DNA from: Cryphonectria parasitica EP155
Lineage: Eukaryota; Ascomycota; Sordariomycetes; Diaporthales; Cryphonectriaceae
Direction of reading: 5' to 3'
DNA length: 64,000 nt
Assembly (NCBI RefSeq): GCF_011745365.1
Contig: NW_024468910.1
Span: 4,823,172-4,887,171 of the forward strand
The notes beneath the pieces are model-generated. The model searched no databases. It saw only the letters and a list, made by a program, of their open reading frames with translations, and was not told the origin of the DNA. Within the stretch, counting starts at the first letter, position 1, and each line of letters starts with the position of its first letter. The translations under genes and the position numbers were made by a program. This document shows, in pieces, positions 47,130 through 59,341 of this stretch.

Positions 47130-48777
47130 CTAGTAGCGGGCATCAGAAGTCCGGTAGCCACTCATTCTCGGCTGCTCGCTGTACTGTACGCCGGTCATCG
47201 ACTCGGGAACTGTCGGAATATCGCCGCTGAGGGACCGCAGTGGTGGAAGTTCTGGCCGCTGGGTGTCTCTCGCCTGGAACCCTGCAGCAGGGGCCGCGGT
47301 ATTGTGGTTAGCGCCAGCATGGTTTGTTGAGACGGCCGTCAGCTCGCCTCGCAGCTGCGAGTTCTCCATCCTCAGAGCAGCTAGCTCGCGGCGCTGCATT
47401 TCCAAGTCGGAGACGACTGAGTGGTGCTGCTGTTGGAGATATTTGATCGTGTCATTCTGGCGCTGGTGCTCGGAAATGGCTAGTTTAGGTGTTAGCAAAG
47501 AAGGGTAAAACCACCGCTAAGCCTTGTCCGCAGACCAGAATAACTAACCTTTGGTGAGAATCTCCCACTTGGACGCCTTGGACCCGCGCTCCTGGGGCAT
47601 CAGGTCCCTCAGCTGCTCGAACAGCTCCTTCATCTCTGTCCTTCGTTTCCGTTCTGCCAGCTTGTGGCTGACTCGCAGCTCGGGGGTCCTGCTGTATGGT
47701 TGAGCGCCCGCATGGCCGTTGGCCTCCTCCGCCTGCAGGTCGCCCAGTTGCCTGTGCTGCAGAGAGTGATGGTGCACGGCGGGGAACTCGCCCGAGTTAC
47801 TCGACATGCGGTGGTAGTCGGGTGTAGCCAAACCCTCGTCCAACCTGCGTTGCCCAGGCGGCAATCTTGACTCCGCGGTAAACTGGCTGCTGGCAAACGA
47901 GTCGGCGACACTGCTCCTCCTCGAGTCTATGAGCGAATGAGCGCCCGATGGCAGCCTCTGCATCTCATCCTCGGGAAAAGCCCAGGCCTGGCCCTTGGTG
48001 GGTTCTGCGGCACGCGCAATGGTACCCGTTGTAGGTCCGGTAATGGTAGGAGCGGTGCGAATGGCCTTGATCTGGTTGTCCAGGGGGATACGCTCGGTAC
48101 TTGGCTGGTATCCATTGGAGATGCGGTGGATGGACAGTGTGTCGAGGCCCGTCCTCGGGTTTCGTTGCTGCTGCAGGGTGTTTTGGATAGAGGTGGTGGA
48201 GTGATTGGCGCTTGCGTAGGGCGATGGGCCGAGCCTCATGCCTCCAAACTCCTGATTGATCCTGCTGTCGACGCTCTCGCGCCGGGACATTGGTTCTGCA
48301 TCGCAGTTCAGGGCTGCGCTGGAGTCGATGGAGTAGGTGCGATCGACAAGCCGAGGGTCTGCGCGGGTGGGGTTTGTGGGGGAGACGATGGATGCGACGC
48401 TCATGTTGCTCGTGACGGGGGATACTAGAGGTTGCGGTAGCAAGTTGGTTGATACGGGCGAAGGTGTCTTGTCCCCGTTGGATTCGTGGAAACCTGAGTT
48501 GGTGGGACTGAGGATGCTGACGGCATTGTAGGAAGCGGTTGAGTTGTCTGGAACAAGAATCAGGTCAGCATATTATAACAAGGGCAACTGAGTGATTCAG
48601 AAGAGAGCGGGGGGCGGGTGGGAGCAGGCGAATGGAAGAAGGGTCCAACGCACGCTTGCTAGAGGCGTCCGTGCTCGAGTAGTAGGCCGAGTCTCTATTG
48701 TCGTCGGAGGGGTTGAGGACGCCGGCCAGACCTGCAGGAAACTTCTGCGAGGCTGGGCGGGCTTGTTCTGTAGCCAT
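47130..48777 (-). CDS. Class B basic helix-loop-helix transcription factor
   Basis: Three exons, 48777-48654, 48547-47549 and 47479-47130, encode 490 residues. Donors are GTGCGT and GTTAGT; acceptors are TTCCAG and ACTAG. The long N-terminal part (1-332) is Ser/Pro/Gln-rich and low in structure. The bHLH domain is at about 333-395: the basic region HKLAERKRR has the His-Glu-Arg triad of factors that bind CACGTG. It is followed by helix 1 (MKELFEQLRDLMP), the loop, and helix 2 (KWEILTKAISEHQRQ), which is split by intron 2. A coiled-coil or zipper-like stretch then continues (LQQQHHSVVSDLEMQRRELAALRMENSQLRG, here cited only as positions about 390-425). The protein is expected to act as a nuclear dimer. 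Fungal relatives are annotated as HLH factors of poorly known targets; I cannot assign an orthologue. Confidence 0.86.
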
Positions 48778-49450
48778 GTTGCCTTTGTTGAAACGGAATG
48801 AATCAGATGAGGACTATCCGGGACACCCCAGATTGATGCGATAGGAGAAGGGCCTGGTCGGTCGTGCAAGTCGGTGTGGTATAAACGCAAGCAAATCACA
48901 TATGCCACGTCGTCTGTCGAATTCAGTGTCGAGAAGTATATTGAAAAGAGCGGCTTTCCTCTCGGAGAGAGGAGCAAGGGTGTGGAGGAGTAGTCCGTCA
49001 AGGAATTGAGATTTTGAATGGAGAAATAATGAGCGCGCGAGAGTAGTATCCTCAGAATCTGGTAGGCAGGCGATAGAAGGTGCAATCGAATGTCAGTCTC
49101 TCGGCAAGAGAATGTGAGAAGTCTCAGCTAGTTCGCGACCGGGTGTTGATAGGTCTATATCCAAAATCCGAGAGATGCGACTCGAAGAATCTGATTTGCG
49201 AGGCGATTGCGCAGGGTGTGATGTTTCTGGACCCGTCCGGCTCGTGACCCGTGATGGCCAGGTTAGGTCGGAACTCGGAGACGCGATGTCGAGCGAAAGG
49301 GTGGATTGAAAGAGGAAAATGAAAATAGAGGAGGATGAAGAGGTTAAAAATCGAGTCCTGGCCCTTTGGGGAGGGAACAAGGCAAGGCACAAGGCGTCAA
49401 TGGACCCCCCGCAACAGTCAGGTTAGGTGGACGAGAGAACTTGCAGGGGC
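48778..49450 (-). promoter_or_regulatory. Upstream/5' leader of the bHLH gene
   Basis: On the minus strand this region is pyrimidine-rich (for example around 49300-49380) and contains several short upstream ATG frames, as is common in long 5' leaders of fungal regulators. No TATA box or transcription start can be fixed. There is no long open frame with recognisable domains. Confidence 0.4.
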
Positions 49451-49459
49451 GATGAGATT

Positions 49460-49473
49460 GGGGGGGGGGGGGG
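49460..49473 (+). repeat. G14 homopolymer tract
   Basis: A run of 14 G in the upstream region of the bHLH gene. Similar runs occur at 44442-44455, 51063-51074, 52032-52043 (C) and 59090-59100 (C, inside an intron). They are directly visible; the lengths may carry sequencing error. Confidence 0.9.
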
Positions 49474-52400
49474 CACTTGGGTTCTAGCTCGAGAACCGGG
49501 GACAACGCTTTTCTGCCGCGGTCGTGCCTGTGGACTGTGCGCTGTAAGAGGAATTATCTGGGAAGAGGATCGTGGGCCCTTGCGCTGACGGGTAAGAGAG
49601 GAAGAAGAAAAAGACCAATGGGGAAGCCAAATCCTACAGGGAGGAAGGGCGAGTAGCAGTCGAGGGGCGCGGCGAGGCGAGGCGAGGTGAGGATCGAGGA
49701 TGAGAATCAAGAGGACACTCGACCTGTAGGGATACCCGCTCAGTGCACAAGCCGACAGACAGCACTACCAAGGTATGGCCAGTGCCAGTGTGCCCCCCGG
49801 CACGCGGTACAATAGTACTAGTACTGTGGTTGGGGAGGGTCTGGTGGGATGGGTGGGTGGCACCAGAGAGAGGCCCAGGGGGTGGGGAGAAGACCCGCGC
49901 TCTACCCAGACGCAGTTTGGCAGTATACTCTGTAGGGACTGTGGTAGTAGCACTATAGGTACGGCACTGATATACTAGTACTTTTACTAGTATGTACTGT
50001 ATTGCAGCCATGGGTAGCGACTTCCTTCGAGGATTGAGGTACATCTGCGGTGCGCACAGGACCTAGACTGCCACGGTATCTGGGTACATCCATAGAGGAC
50101 CCCCAGTTAGCCACGGGCCGGGACCACTCTCAGGTCCACTCCCCATGTGTCGCACACGGGCTCGCTACCCGCTCGCTCGTGCCCTCAGCGGGCCCAGGGC
50201 TGTTGCAACCCAGAAGCGGAAGGCCAGACAAGGCCGTGAGGGGGGGAGGGGGGAGGGGGAGGGTACTCGAGCTCAGCGTCGCTGCCGGTGAGGCGGGCCC
50301 TGTACAAGCCAGGACCTTGCGCCCTGCTGCTGGGTTCAGGGGATCATCAAGGTAGGGTCTGGTCTACAGGGGGGAGGGGAGCGGAGGGATCATGCAAGCA
50401 CCCTTGGAGAAGTGCAGCACATACCCACAACTCCATCGTAGCTGCTGACTGGGGTGTATCATAGTACTACAGTATTTTCGTGCTCTACGTATTACGTTCT
50501 TCTCCCTCCCTTCCTCCCTTTAGTTTCTCTTACTCTTGGTGCCTGTTCATTTATTGTGAGGCCTATTCTTTGACTTGCCCCCTCCACCAGAACTACTTCT
50601 TACGCACCTTTCTTATTTCTCTTCCGTGTCCCCTCAAGTGTGCTCGTGCGTCAGCAACGAAAGATGCTTCTCAGCAGACTAGTCCCTTCGGAGTTGGGAT
50701 CTGCACCGGCATGGGCTAAACAGAGAAGGCATGCCGCCGAATACACACATGGGGGACACATCCTACTACTATGTACAGACTAAGTAGGGTACTCCGCAGT
50801 GCACGTTACCGCAGACGGGGCAGGTCACCAAGGGCAGGAGTCGGTGATCCCCTCTCCTGACGAATAATATGTACATTCCCAGCGTAATCGTATTATTTCT
50901 CTACTAGTGAATAATGTATACCGCGATCTCGAGACGATCCAGGCCGGATCGAGTGTCTTGTGTGTGCAACTCTCTTAGCTACTACTATTGTCTGACTCTA
51001 TTTATGATATTTTTTCAGGGCGGCACATGAGCCACGGCACGTGTGGCTGGCTGTCGCATTTAGGGGGGGGGGGGTGTGGGTGATAGGGCCTCAAAGGCGC
51101 ATGAAGCGGTCGAGATGCTTTGCCTTAGCTCCCTCTGGACCCGGCATGGCAACTGTGTGTTAGTGGCCAATTTAGCCCACAGGGCCCGTGGCACGCCACG
51201 AGCATGTCGCATGCCAACGTCGCGCCGGCCCTTGCGAACTGAACTCAAATCATATCTCACCTCTGATCTGATTTGCCCATCTGGCCCATGCTCCAGCCAT
51301 GCAACCCCCCCATCCCGCGAGCCTCTTGGGTTCCACCTCAAGTCAGGATGAAGAAGCCGACGTGCCAGGCTCATCACCGGGGGTGCGAGGAAGGGGGGGG
51401 GTGGGTGGCAGGTGGCTCTTCAAAGTGTGTGCGTCGCATTGCGTCGCATCGTATGCTGGTCCCATCTAATGGGCCAGTCGAACTGCCCTTGTGGGAAGGC
51501 ACAAGTCCAAAAGAGCCCGCTGGCTTACTCACGCTTACGTACCGTGCAAGTATGGAGTGCAGGCAGAATTTCACCTCATGTCTTGGCCTAGGACAATCTA
51601 GCGAACGGGAGGGGGGAAGTTTGACCAGTTTCCTTTCTTCCTAGTTCCCGGATTTGTTTCGGTCTGTGTGTTCTCTGCAAAGGACCGACCTTCCCTCCCC
51701 CCTAGACAGTACTTGACGCATCCGTCGAAGCAGACTCATGCAGACAGCTTAGACTCACCGAAATCTTTATTATTATTACCCCCGTCCGACCAAACCATCA
51801 CAAACACCGAGGCTCGGAGCATTTTACCTGTCCTCCTCGTCCTCATCTCTTTTTCTCCGCTACTGGTCTTGGCTCCGGAAAGGGAACCGTCCACGTACGT
51901 ACACCCCACAAAGAGGCCGAGCTGTAAGCCAAAAATTGAGACAGGATTATTGCGAACATGGGCAACAGAACACTAGACGGATTCTGGGGTATATCGATAA
52001 CAACATCAATCAACCTGTTTTTCTTCCTCTACCCCCCCCCCCCAAAATTCTCGTTGTACCTGCCCAATGGGGTAGGTCGCTGCTTATTCAGGTGTCCCGA
52101 TAAGTACTGTACAGCGTATCGTTTGGGGGAGGAGAGTGATTTATATTCAGTACGGGCATATAGCCTCAGACCATTCATACCATCATAGTAGGTAATAATT
52201 CTACATGTTACCATAGTAAGTGGTGCTACATAGTCTTGTTGCTATGAGCACCTCAGATCTCTTGGTAAGTTCTAGGCCTGTGTTCTAAGGCCTGTGCTCC
52301 ATGGAACATCGCCAACCACCCATTGCTGATCGATCCATACTAACTGGCCAAATTAATCGTCAGCTCGCGTCGTATCACTTTGTGCATGCTTGATACGTGT

Positions 52401-53279
52401 GCTACGGTACGCAGGAATCGCCCAGTCCCTCTCTTAACGCTGTGCAACATTTCGCAGGATGGTGACTGACCACTAAAAAACCCTTCTCCCCTCCCATTCA
52501 TCCCCCAGGGAGATCTCATGCCACTAAACGTGGGAATAGCGCAGATGGCCCCTGCGACCATGCTGGCCTGCTGCAGCCTGCTGTCATTGCCCCCCCCCAC
52601 CCCCTTGCGTCTGCCTACATCGTATGCATGGCTTGAACTGCCGTACCTGTCACCATGTACATATTGTAGTGCACACAGTGAAAGAAGGATAGGTCGACCA
52701 AAGCGCTCTGGAGATACGTCTGCCCATATAACACACCAATCATACATGAGGCAAGGGAGCTGTGAGCCCCCAACAGAATCGACAAGATCCATGTTGCCCG
52801 CTTTAACTCACAAAGAACTGATTGACTTGTGTGGTATTCTGGATGTGGAGAGGGAGATACTATGGACAGTGTATGAGTGTACGCTAGGCCGGGTAGGCGA
52901 GAGCTGTGTGGCCAGGCAGGGTCAAGGCGACCCTGTTTTCTCTCTCTATTATCCTTTCGTAAACTGTAAAAGTGTTTCCGGTCTGACTTGAGCTCGAGCC
53001 AAGTCCTTTTTTCCCGTCCGGCTCGCCAATCGGTGTCAGTCTTCCGACAGGGAACATGTGCCTGGTTCCGTCTAAAATTTCGCCGAGGGGGATCTGGGAT
53101 CATTTCCCCTTCCGGGCTACCTTGCCATCGCCCCTTGCGGCACCGAGTCAGATCAGCTCTGCCATTACCAGGTGCCAGGACGCCCTGCGAGTGTGCTCTG
53201 TGGTGCCAACTGAAACCCCCTCCGCCTGCCCTCGAATCCTTCGGGGCTGCGGTTCCAACCGTTATGAGCTGACAGGTAA

Positions 53280-53280
<1 letters not shown>

Positions 53281-53325
<45 letters not shown>
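53281..53325 (+). repeat. Compound (TG)n(AG)n microsatellite
   Basis: About six TG units followed by about sixteen AG units. A Ser-Leu / His-Thr run in an overlapping minus-strand frame is only the translation of this repeat. Confidence 0.95.
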
Positions 53326-53326
<1 letters not shown>

Positions 53327-54577
53327 GCGGTCACTGGCGCCCATGAGCAGAAACAATGCCGGAGCTTTGGCCTCAGGACGACCACATCTTTGTACCGATA
53401 CTGCCGTAACGTCCCTGCCGACGACGACCCTCAGTCAGTAAGACCTCGCACGGCTGATAAACGATTCCAGCGCCCAAATCCGGCAACCTCACGAAACAGC
53501 TCGTTCGTCATTCAGGATCATGTCGGAGGGAGCGAGCTCCTCGCCTTTGCCACCGTCGCAGGCAACCGGCCACAGGACAAGCGAGAAAGGCTTTCCCGCC
53601 CTCAGCGAAACGCGTGACACTCTGCCGACAAGTTGACAGGAGTCCGGCTCGCGTGCGCTCAGCAGCCTTCGTCCGTCTCTTTACTTGTCCTACCAAACCA
53701 CCAGATCGTTAACACGACGACCTGGCAGGATCGCAATGCCTCTCTATCTCCCAGCGTACACATATGCTGTACGGCCTGTTGAACCCTTGGGTTGCACCCG
53801 ATCGATGCCTCCCGCTCTGTCACTGCGATCGAGTAAAATGTGGCTGGTCTAGTATTTTGCATACTCTTGCCTCCTTTCACCCTCTTGTTTTCTTTCTTCT
53901 TTTGGTTAGTCTTGGGTCGTTGTCGCTTTGGCGGCAGCCTTTCCCCCCTTTCGCCTCCCTTTCTCTTCGTTCTCCCTGCCCACCCACTTCCTCCTAAGTG
54001 ACAAATTACCTGTCAGAAGCAACTACCGGGCCCAGGGTCCCTCTTTCTCTTTCTATTTCTCTGGCGAAATCTGGGGAAAGCACTTGTTGCTGTGCTGAGC
54101 TTCGTAACGCCGAATACAGTGTGACGGCTCATCAGCCAGCGTCTCCGCTCGGATGTCCAGCTTCATGAACGGCGCCCCCCTTGCCTGCTTCATCCAAAGA
54201 TCTCAAATGGACTGGTCGGTTCCACCCAACGTCCAGGGTGGTTTTGTTTTCGAGGTCGGCGAGGCAAGCTGCACCGTTGACGAGAGAATGAGACCATTGT
54301 CCCTGTCCCGCGCGCGCTTTCTCGTTCATATCGGACCGCCGAGGGTCTGGCACTCATTCATCTCTACATCTGCTACTTCACCACATGGTACGTATACAAT
54401 GCATATTCCGTGTTGCTATGTACTATTATTTTATACATAGCAGCAGCAACCACGACCAAGCCTACCAGGATCGTTGGCGCCGAGCGTTACGCCACGTGGA
54501 AACTGTGACCCAGGATGCCTGCGAGCCTGTGCCTTCCCTGCGTTGTACTGCGCTACGATGCAATGCGATGCTATGCG

Positions 54578-54598
54578 CTGCACTGCACTGCACTGCAC
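54578..54598 (+). repeat. Short CTGCA tandem repeat
   Basis: Four units of CTGCA follow a degenerate GATGC/CTATGC stretch. Minor simple repeat, no function inferred. Confidence 0.8.
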
Positions 54599-56603
54599 CG
54601 CAAGTCCACCCTGACCCAATCACGGTGGCCCCAAGTGGCCCCCCAATCTTTGCACGCACGCACTCGATGTCGCCAGCCAGGCATAGAACAAAAATTAGAT
54701 CTCTATGCAGTCATTGTTGGCCTTTTGTCTGCCATGCCTGCCTTGGTAGTTTATTTGCATTGACAATGCACCGTGTGGTCAAGCCACACAGGCTTCGTAC
54801 GCATTGCCTGTGATCACCGCAGCTGTTGACGCACATCCAGAGCCACATGGCAGCATGGCTCCCCTGCCCCACGCCTGCGTGAGCATTTGTTGACTTCTTG
54901 TTGCCCTTGAAGCCTGGCCGAGCACTGGCTGCGGTCTCCGAGCTAGCTCTGCCACGTTCCATCTGATCAACTGCTGACACGCGCACGAGGTCTTTCCCCG
55001 ACCGAGTTCTCGCGGACGAGAAGGAGGATACTATGGGAAGGCTCACACCGCCTGCACAGAAAATAGCAGGTCGATTGAGCAAACAAACCCGGCGCCAAAA
55101 AAAGCCAGTGGTAGAAGGCGACCGATGTCTAGCTGAGGTCTCCCCTGAAAGTAATGTCCGAAGCGCAGATGACCTCGACGGCCTGTGCCACCAGGGGCTG
55201 GCAATGATTTCCTGGATGGCTTCCCCTCTGATAAGGATTTTTTCTTCTTCTTTCTTCTCCCCTCCCAGTCTCTTTTCCATTACGGCCGCTGTACAACATG
55301 CAACGCCTTCGGCTTAATCGCTGCTTTCAAACGCAGGGGAACTGGGCTAGCCTATCACTGCATGTGTGCTACGGCCTAGGCTGAGACAAGGTGAAATCTC
55401 GACCGGATGATGGTCGCAATGGTCGCCGACGCGGAAAAGGCTCTCTATACTCTCCCGCGATGATCAGCGACGCGTGGTGATAGTGATCGTGTCTAGCCTG
55501 CCACGTCTTGATCATCTTCCTCCCATCAGGCTCATGTTTAGTCATATCTCTCTCGTGTGACACTGCGTTGCGTGGCAAAAAAATAAAATAAAAAATTGAT
55601 CAGACTTGTGAGAAGACATTTTTGCCAGCCTCTGGTTTGGGATGAACGCAAGACTACTTGGAGAAGTACCTACTACTGCTATCTTCGAGCCGTAGAAAAA
55701 TGAGACATTCATTTACATGCGGTTCAAGGAGTACCCTTCGGATTTGTCTCGCATGTCCATGAAGGTGATGCCGCCCCCTGTTCCTGTGCCTAGCCTCTAC
55801 GCCGTGCATCTTTGATTGTTGCTCTAGTCGAGCATGATTTTCTGGACCTATGCCCTTGTGGTGCTCATAGATCTATGCCGTGTTCGTGAAAGCTGGCCAG
55901 GGAGAATACATCCACCATGGGTAGTGTAAAACGGGAATCGCGTAGTATTGATAGTTGAAGCGTTTTGCACGTAGGTAACATAAACTAAGAATAAAGACTA
56001 GAAGGGGGAAAAAGAAAGAAAAGGGGGGAGGGGGGCTCTGATGTGGATTAACCGACCCTCATACAAGACTTGAAGCTATAACCTCCAAAGGAAAGACGCG
56101 CTGCAGGTGCGGCTAGAAGGTCTCCAGACCAATTCCGTGGCCCAGTTCTCAGAGTCAAAATCGTATCAGTGACAGCACTACGAGACAGTGTCGTCGATTG
56201 TCCAAGCCGAAGAAGCAAAAATGGCCCAGCCTCGAAGCTTTTACCGCCGGGAGCCTCCGATCACCTCTGTACGAACTGTGACGGACTTCGGGACTCGTAG
56301 AACTGGGGGGTTTCTTCTTTCTAGAAAAGAAGGGGAGACGGGCCAGCTGACTGGTCAGTACACATCTGAGTATGCGACGCACTATACGATTCCCCAATAA
56401 TCTCAGCAGCAGTTGTCATGCTGAAGGCACAAGATTCGATGGCTTTTGTTTCTGTGATAGCCCCCCGCCAGGCCGCAGCCCGCGAGACAAGGACCTACAG
56501 CCGCAGGCCAAAGCGGGATCGTAGCCAAAGTTTATGAGCGCCAACGGCGCAAACAATTCTATTACATGGGTATCAAAAGTAATTCAGAGGTACGCACCGC
56601 CTT

Positions 56604-57905
56604 TCACAGCTCGGAATGCTCTGGCTCGCCGTCTCTGCCCGCAGCCCTCATGCCCTGCCTCTGATCCTGCAACCTCTTCCACAGCTCCGCACTCCAATGA
56701 GCCTTCTCCGTCCTGTGGAGCTTTGCGAGGGTCTTGAGCTGGAAGTCCCAGTCGTGGTCAATGTCACCGGGCCTGGGCCACACACCAAGTGTCGCCCCCA
56801 TGCCCTCGTCCAGGAAACTGTCCATTACCAAATTTGCAAGCTTCTGTTGCGCAGGCACCAGATCGGGCCTCTCGAGCAGTAGGACTCGTAGGACTCCATC
56901 CATACCTCCATTGGCGAGGAATTCGTCGCGGATAGTCGGGCTCTTGATCAAGCCTCGCAGCGCGGATGTCTTGGCCTTCGTGAGGCTGAGTCGGTTGCCT
57001 TCAGCCCTGGTCGCCTCTCCGCTCGCGGGGACCTGTGGAACCAGCATGTTGAAGACTGCCTGGCTGAGCGGACGATCTGTTCCGGGACACTTTGCCTGGC
57101 TGTGTTCCGGCCATGAGCTCTCCAGTTCTGCGAGAGCTTTCTGGTTGTTTTGTAACGCCGAGCCGATGATAGATGCCGCATCTCCAGCCAGCGTAACAGC
57201 CTCCTCGTCCACATCTCTGGCGAACACATCCTGGCTGCTCATCATGCACAGTAGTTCCTTAACGGCCTTCGGATCCTCAGCGATCTTCAGTCCATAGTAG
57301 ATGTCGTGAGATATGTCCTTCAGTATACTCAGGGCTGCATCGACTGGTCGGTCAGCCAATGAGAGTGTCTTGAGGACCGTCAAGGAGTCATGAAATGCCT
57401 GCGATTCAACCTCGGGTGCCTTGATCTTGCCGATTGGTTCGTAGGCAGGCGCCCCCTTGGGAATCTGTGCACCTTGATCCACAGAAGATGAAAAGCCTTC
57501 TTGCTCGACCATCACCACCGCTGAGTCTACAGGTAGTCCCTCCAAGGCCGGATTTTGCTCGTTGGGGTCGTTGATCTTGGCTTCTTTCCTGCCTGTGCTG
57601 ACATCGAGCCTGACATGGAGTCCCTGTGGTATCTCTTGCCCCTCTCGTACAACTTGAAAGTCCTCGGTCGCCTGGAATAACCTTGGATAGCAGTCCCCGG
57701 AATCATCCGGGGAGCATATCAAGTCCTGCCCAGCCTGTTGTTCCCTTGCTGCGGCTGCTTCTCCCCCGAGGATCTTGTCTTTTGAAGCTTCAGCTGGCTG
57801 GCCAGATCCAGAGACGCTGACTGCCAGCAGAGCGAATACGAGGAAGACGAGGAATGCAAGAGACGGGCCGGCGGTGAGGTCGGAGAAGAGACGAGGTCTA
57901 TGCAT
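56604..57905 (-). CDS. SIL1: SIL1-type nucleotide exchange factor of the endoplasmic reticulum
   Basis: Single exon, 433 residues, close to the yeast Sil1 length (421). The N-terminus has a signal peptide-like hydrophobic segment (LAFLVFLVFALLAVSVSG, about 15-33). The middle part (about 185-400) contains armadillo-like helices typical of the Sil1/Fes1 family, for example ALSILKDISHDIYYGLKIAEDPKAV followed by LLCMMSSQ, the repeat with Asn-rich loop QNNQKAL, and KTSALRGLIKSPTIRDEFLANGG (cited in parts). The C-terminal tetrapeptide HSEL resembles an ER retrieval signal (HDEL/KDEL). The protein should release ADP from the lumenal Hsp70 Kar2/BiP and so support folding and translocation. No intron is needed; the ATG at 57905 directly precedes the signal sequence. 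Confidence 0.83.
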   Translation of the reverse strand: MHRPRLFSDLTAGPSLAFLVFLVFALLAVSVSGSGQPAEASKDKILGGEAAAAREQQAGQDLICSPDDSGDCYPRLFQATEDFQVVREGQEIPQGLHVRLDVSTGRKEAKINDPNEQNPALEGLPVDSAVVMVEQEGFSSSVDQGAQIPKGAPAYEPIGKIKAPEVESQAFHDSLTVLKTLSLADRPVDAALSILKDISHDIYYGLKIAEDPKAVKELLCMMSSQDVFARDVDEEAVTLAGDAASIIGSALQNNQKALAELESSWPEHSQAKCPGTDRPLSQAVFNMLVPQVPASGEATRAEGNRLSLTKAKTSALRGLIKSPTIRDEFLANGGMDGVLRVLLLERPDLVPAQQKLANLVMDSFLDEGMGATLGVWPRPGDIDHDWDFQLKTLAKLHRTEKAHWSAELWKRLQDQRQGMRAAGRDGEPEHSEL

Positions 57906-58581
57906 CTTGCTGATATAGATGGACCAGACGTCTGAAACTTCTCAAAAAAAGATATTCAGCGAAGTAGAAGTCCAATAGGTGGACGTCGGGTGTCCAGGAA
58001 GAAAAAAATGACGGCCAGAAAGTAATGTAGTGAGTAAGTATGGTGGCCAGAAGAATATTCAAAATTGAGGTTGCGCAAGAGAAAAATAATTCTTGAACAG
58101 TGTAGATGACCTGGGCTTTTCCATAGTTCAAATGTTGAATTGAAGCATTAAAATATAAACCTCAAGAAGCAGCCACGTATTCATCATATGAGTGACTCAA
58201 CCTATAGAATCTCAAAGAAAAGACAGATATCATCATTCCTGGCCGACTTCGCCTCGCCGCCGTCCACAATCTTTAGCCTACTCCATACTACGGTACCATA
58301 GCAGCTGCTGGCACAACTGGCCTAGAGGCCACCTGTGCGTGAAGAACCAAGCCAGGGTTAGGGCTACAAAGGCACAATTTGCCAGTGCCGGCCGAAGGAG
58401 CTTCGCTGACCAAGGGCGACACCTGATTCGACAGCTTGGGCTCTCTCTAGACTGATCCGACACCGCTGACTAAGCCCATGAACCGCCGAGAGCTTCGGAG
58501 CCAACATGGTTCACTCCCCAGGTTGTAGACACCCCAGAGACGGATAACCAGCCAATTGACACCGCCAACAACAGAGTCAAG
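57906..58581. promoter_or_regulatory. Divergent promoter region between SIL1 and the complex I gene
   Basis: 676 bp between two start codons pointing away from each other, so both promoters lie here. The SIL1 side (57906-58150) is A/T-richer. A GGGTTAGGG box is at 58355-58363, 219-227 bp before the complex I start. No gene is supported inside. Confidence 0.55.
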
Positions 58582-59341
58582 ATGCTGGCAGTCCGACAGA
58601 GAGCGACCTACGTCGCCCGAAGGGCTCAGCCAACAGCGCACGCACTCCGACCCGCTGCGCGATTCTACGCATCCGACCACGGTCACGACGCCCACCACGA
58701 TCATCATCATGCCCCTCAAGTCGAGGAATCGCCTGGAGTACGTGCATCGACGTCTCACCCATAGATTCAAGTGCTCTGTTCTTCAATGGGCTCCCATCGG
58801 ATTCGAAGCTGACTGTAAACTCGGTGTAGCTGGGATTGTACTTCGCCCTCGGCGCCTTAGGTCTCTCTATGTTCACCTACTCCATCTCGCGGCCGGGCAA
58901 GGAAGGCGAGGCGTCTAAGCTGTCCCAGTGGATCGACAGCTACCGGGCACAATCTCAGCAGACCTGGGAGCAGCGGAATACCTTGCGTACGGATCTCAAG
59001 GAGCAGGCAGCGGCCGACAGGCACCTGTTCAACACGGTTGAGAAGTCAAAAGCGTTTGATCTGAGGACGCCCGAGTACGTTTGGCAATGCCCCCCCCCCC
59101 TCCTTTCCTCTTCTTATTGCAAAACAGCCTCTTTATATTTCTGGATATGTATGGTCTTGCCTGCTCTCATAGGACATGAAAGCTGACGTCTCGGGATAGA
59201 CTCATCAACTCGGGCTCCCCGCACAATGTCCCTGCGGGCCACTACGTGAACCTGGACTATCTCGTCGAACATTACAGGAAAGAGCATCTAGAGGAAGAGG
59301 AGCGGAAAGCAAAGAAGTTGGCTGAGGCCAAGAAGGCGTGA
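58582..59341 (+). CDS. Complex I (NADH:ubiquinone oxidoreductase) 17.8 kDa-type subunit
   Basis: Three exons, 58582-58737, 58830-59074 and 59200-59341, encode 180 residues. The introns have GTACGT donors and TGTAG and ATAG acceptors; a CTGAC branch-like site precedes the first acceptor. Residues 1-30 are Arg/Ala-rich without acids (RRAQPTAHALRPAARFYAS), a mitochondrial presequence. A His/Asp-rich stretch follows (about 31-46), then one membrane span (LGLYFALGALGLSMFTYSI, about 53-71) ending in SRPG. The soluble part contains QTWEQRNTLRTDLKEQAAADRHLF (cited in part), HNVPAGHYVNLDYLVEHYR and a Glu/Lys-rich tail. This layout matches the fungal accessory subunit described in Neurospora as the 17.8 kDa subunit, from memory. 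It would be a single-span protein of the inner-membrane arm. Family assignment is moderately sure; the gene model is well supported by phase. Confidence 0.75.

Larger units (their letters stand above)
49451..56603. other. Long gene-poor intergenic region
   Basis: About 7.2 kb (7.8 kb counted from the bHLH start codon) with normal GC but no frame I can support as a protein. It contains homopolymer runs (G14 at 49460-49473, G12 at 51063-51074, C12 at 52032-52043), TACTAGTA palindromes near 49975-49993, pyrimidine-rich promoter-like stretches near 51830-51860 and 53860-53990, and CACGTG sites at 51038-51043 and 54493-54498. The longest frames (52615-53385 and 54711-55280, minus) are low in complexity or unrecognised. 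It may hold long regulatory regions or noncoding transcripts. Confidence 0.5.

Noticed and set aside
47937..48428. 163-codon plus-strand frame
   Set aside because: Antisense of the bHLH exon 2; Gly/Val/Trp-rich translation without domains.
52615..53385. 256-codon minus-strand frame
   Set aside because: Includes a Ser-Leu/His-Thr run that is only the translated microsatellite; no recognised domain or convincing splice context.
54711..55280. 189-codon minus-strand frame with an ATG
   Set aside because: No family resemblance, mixed low-complexity composition; kept as intergenic for lack of support.
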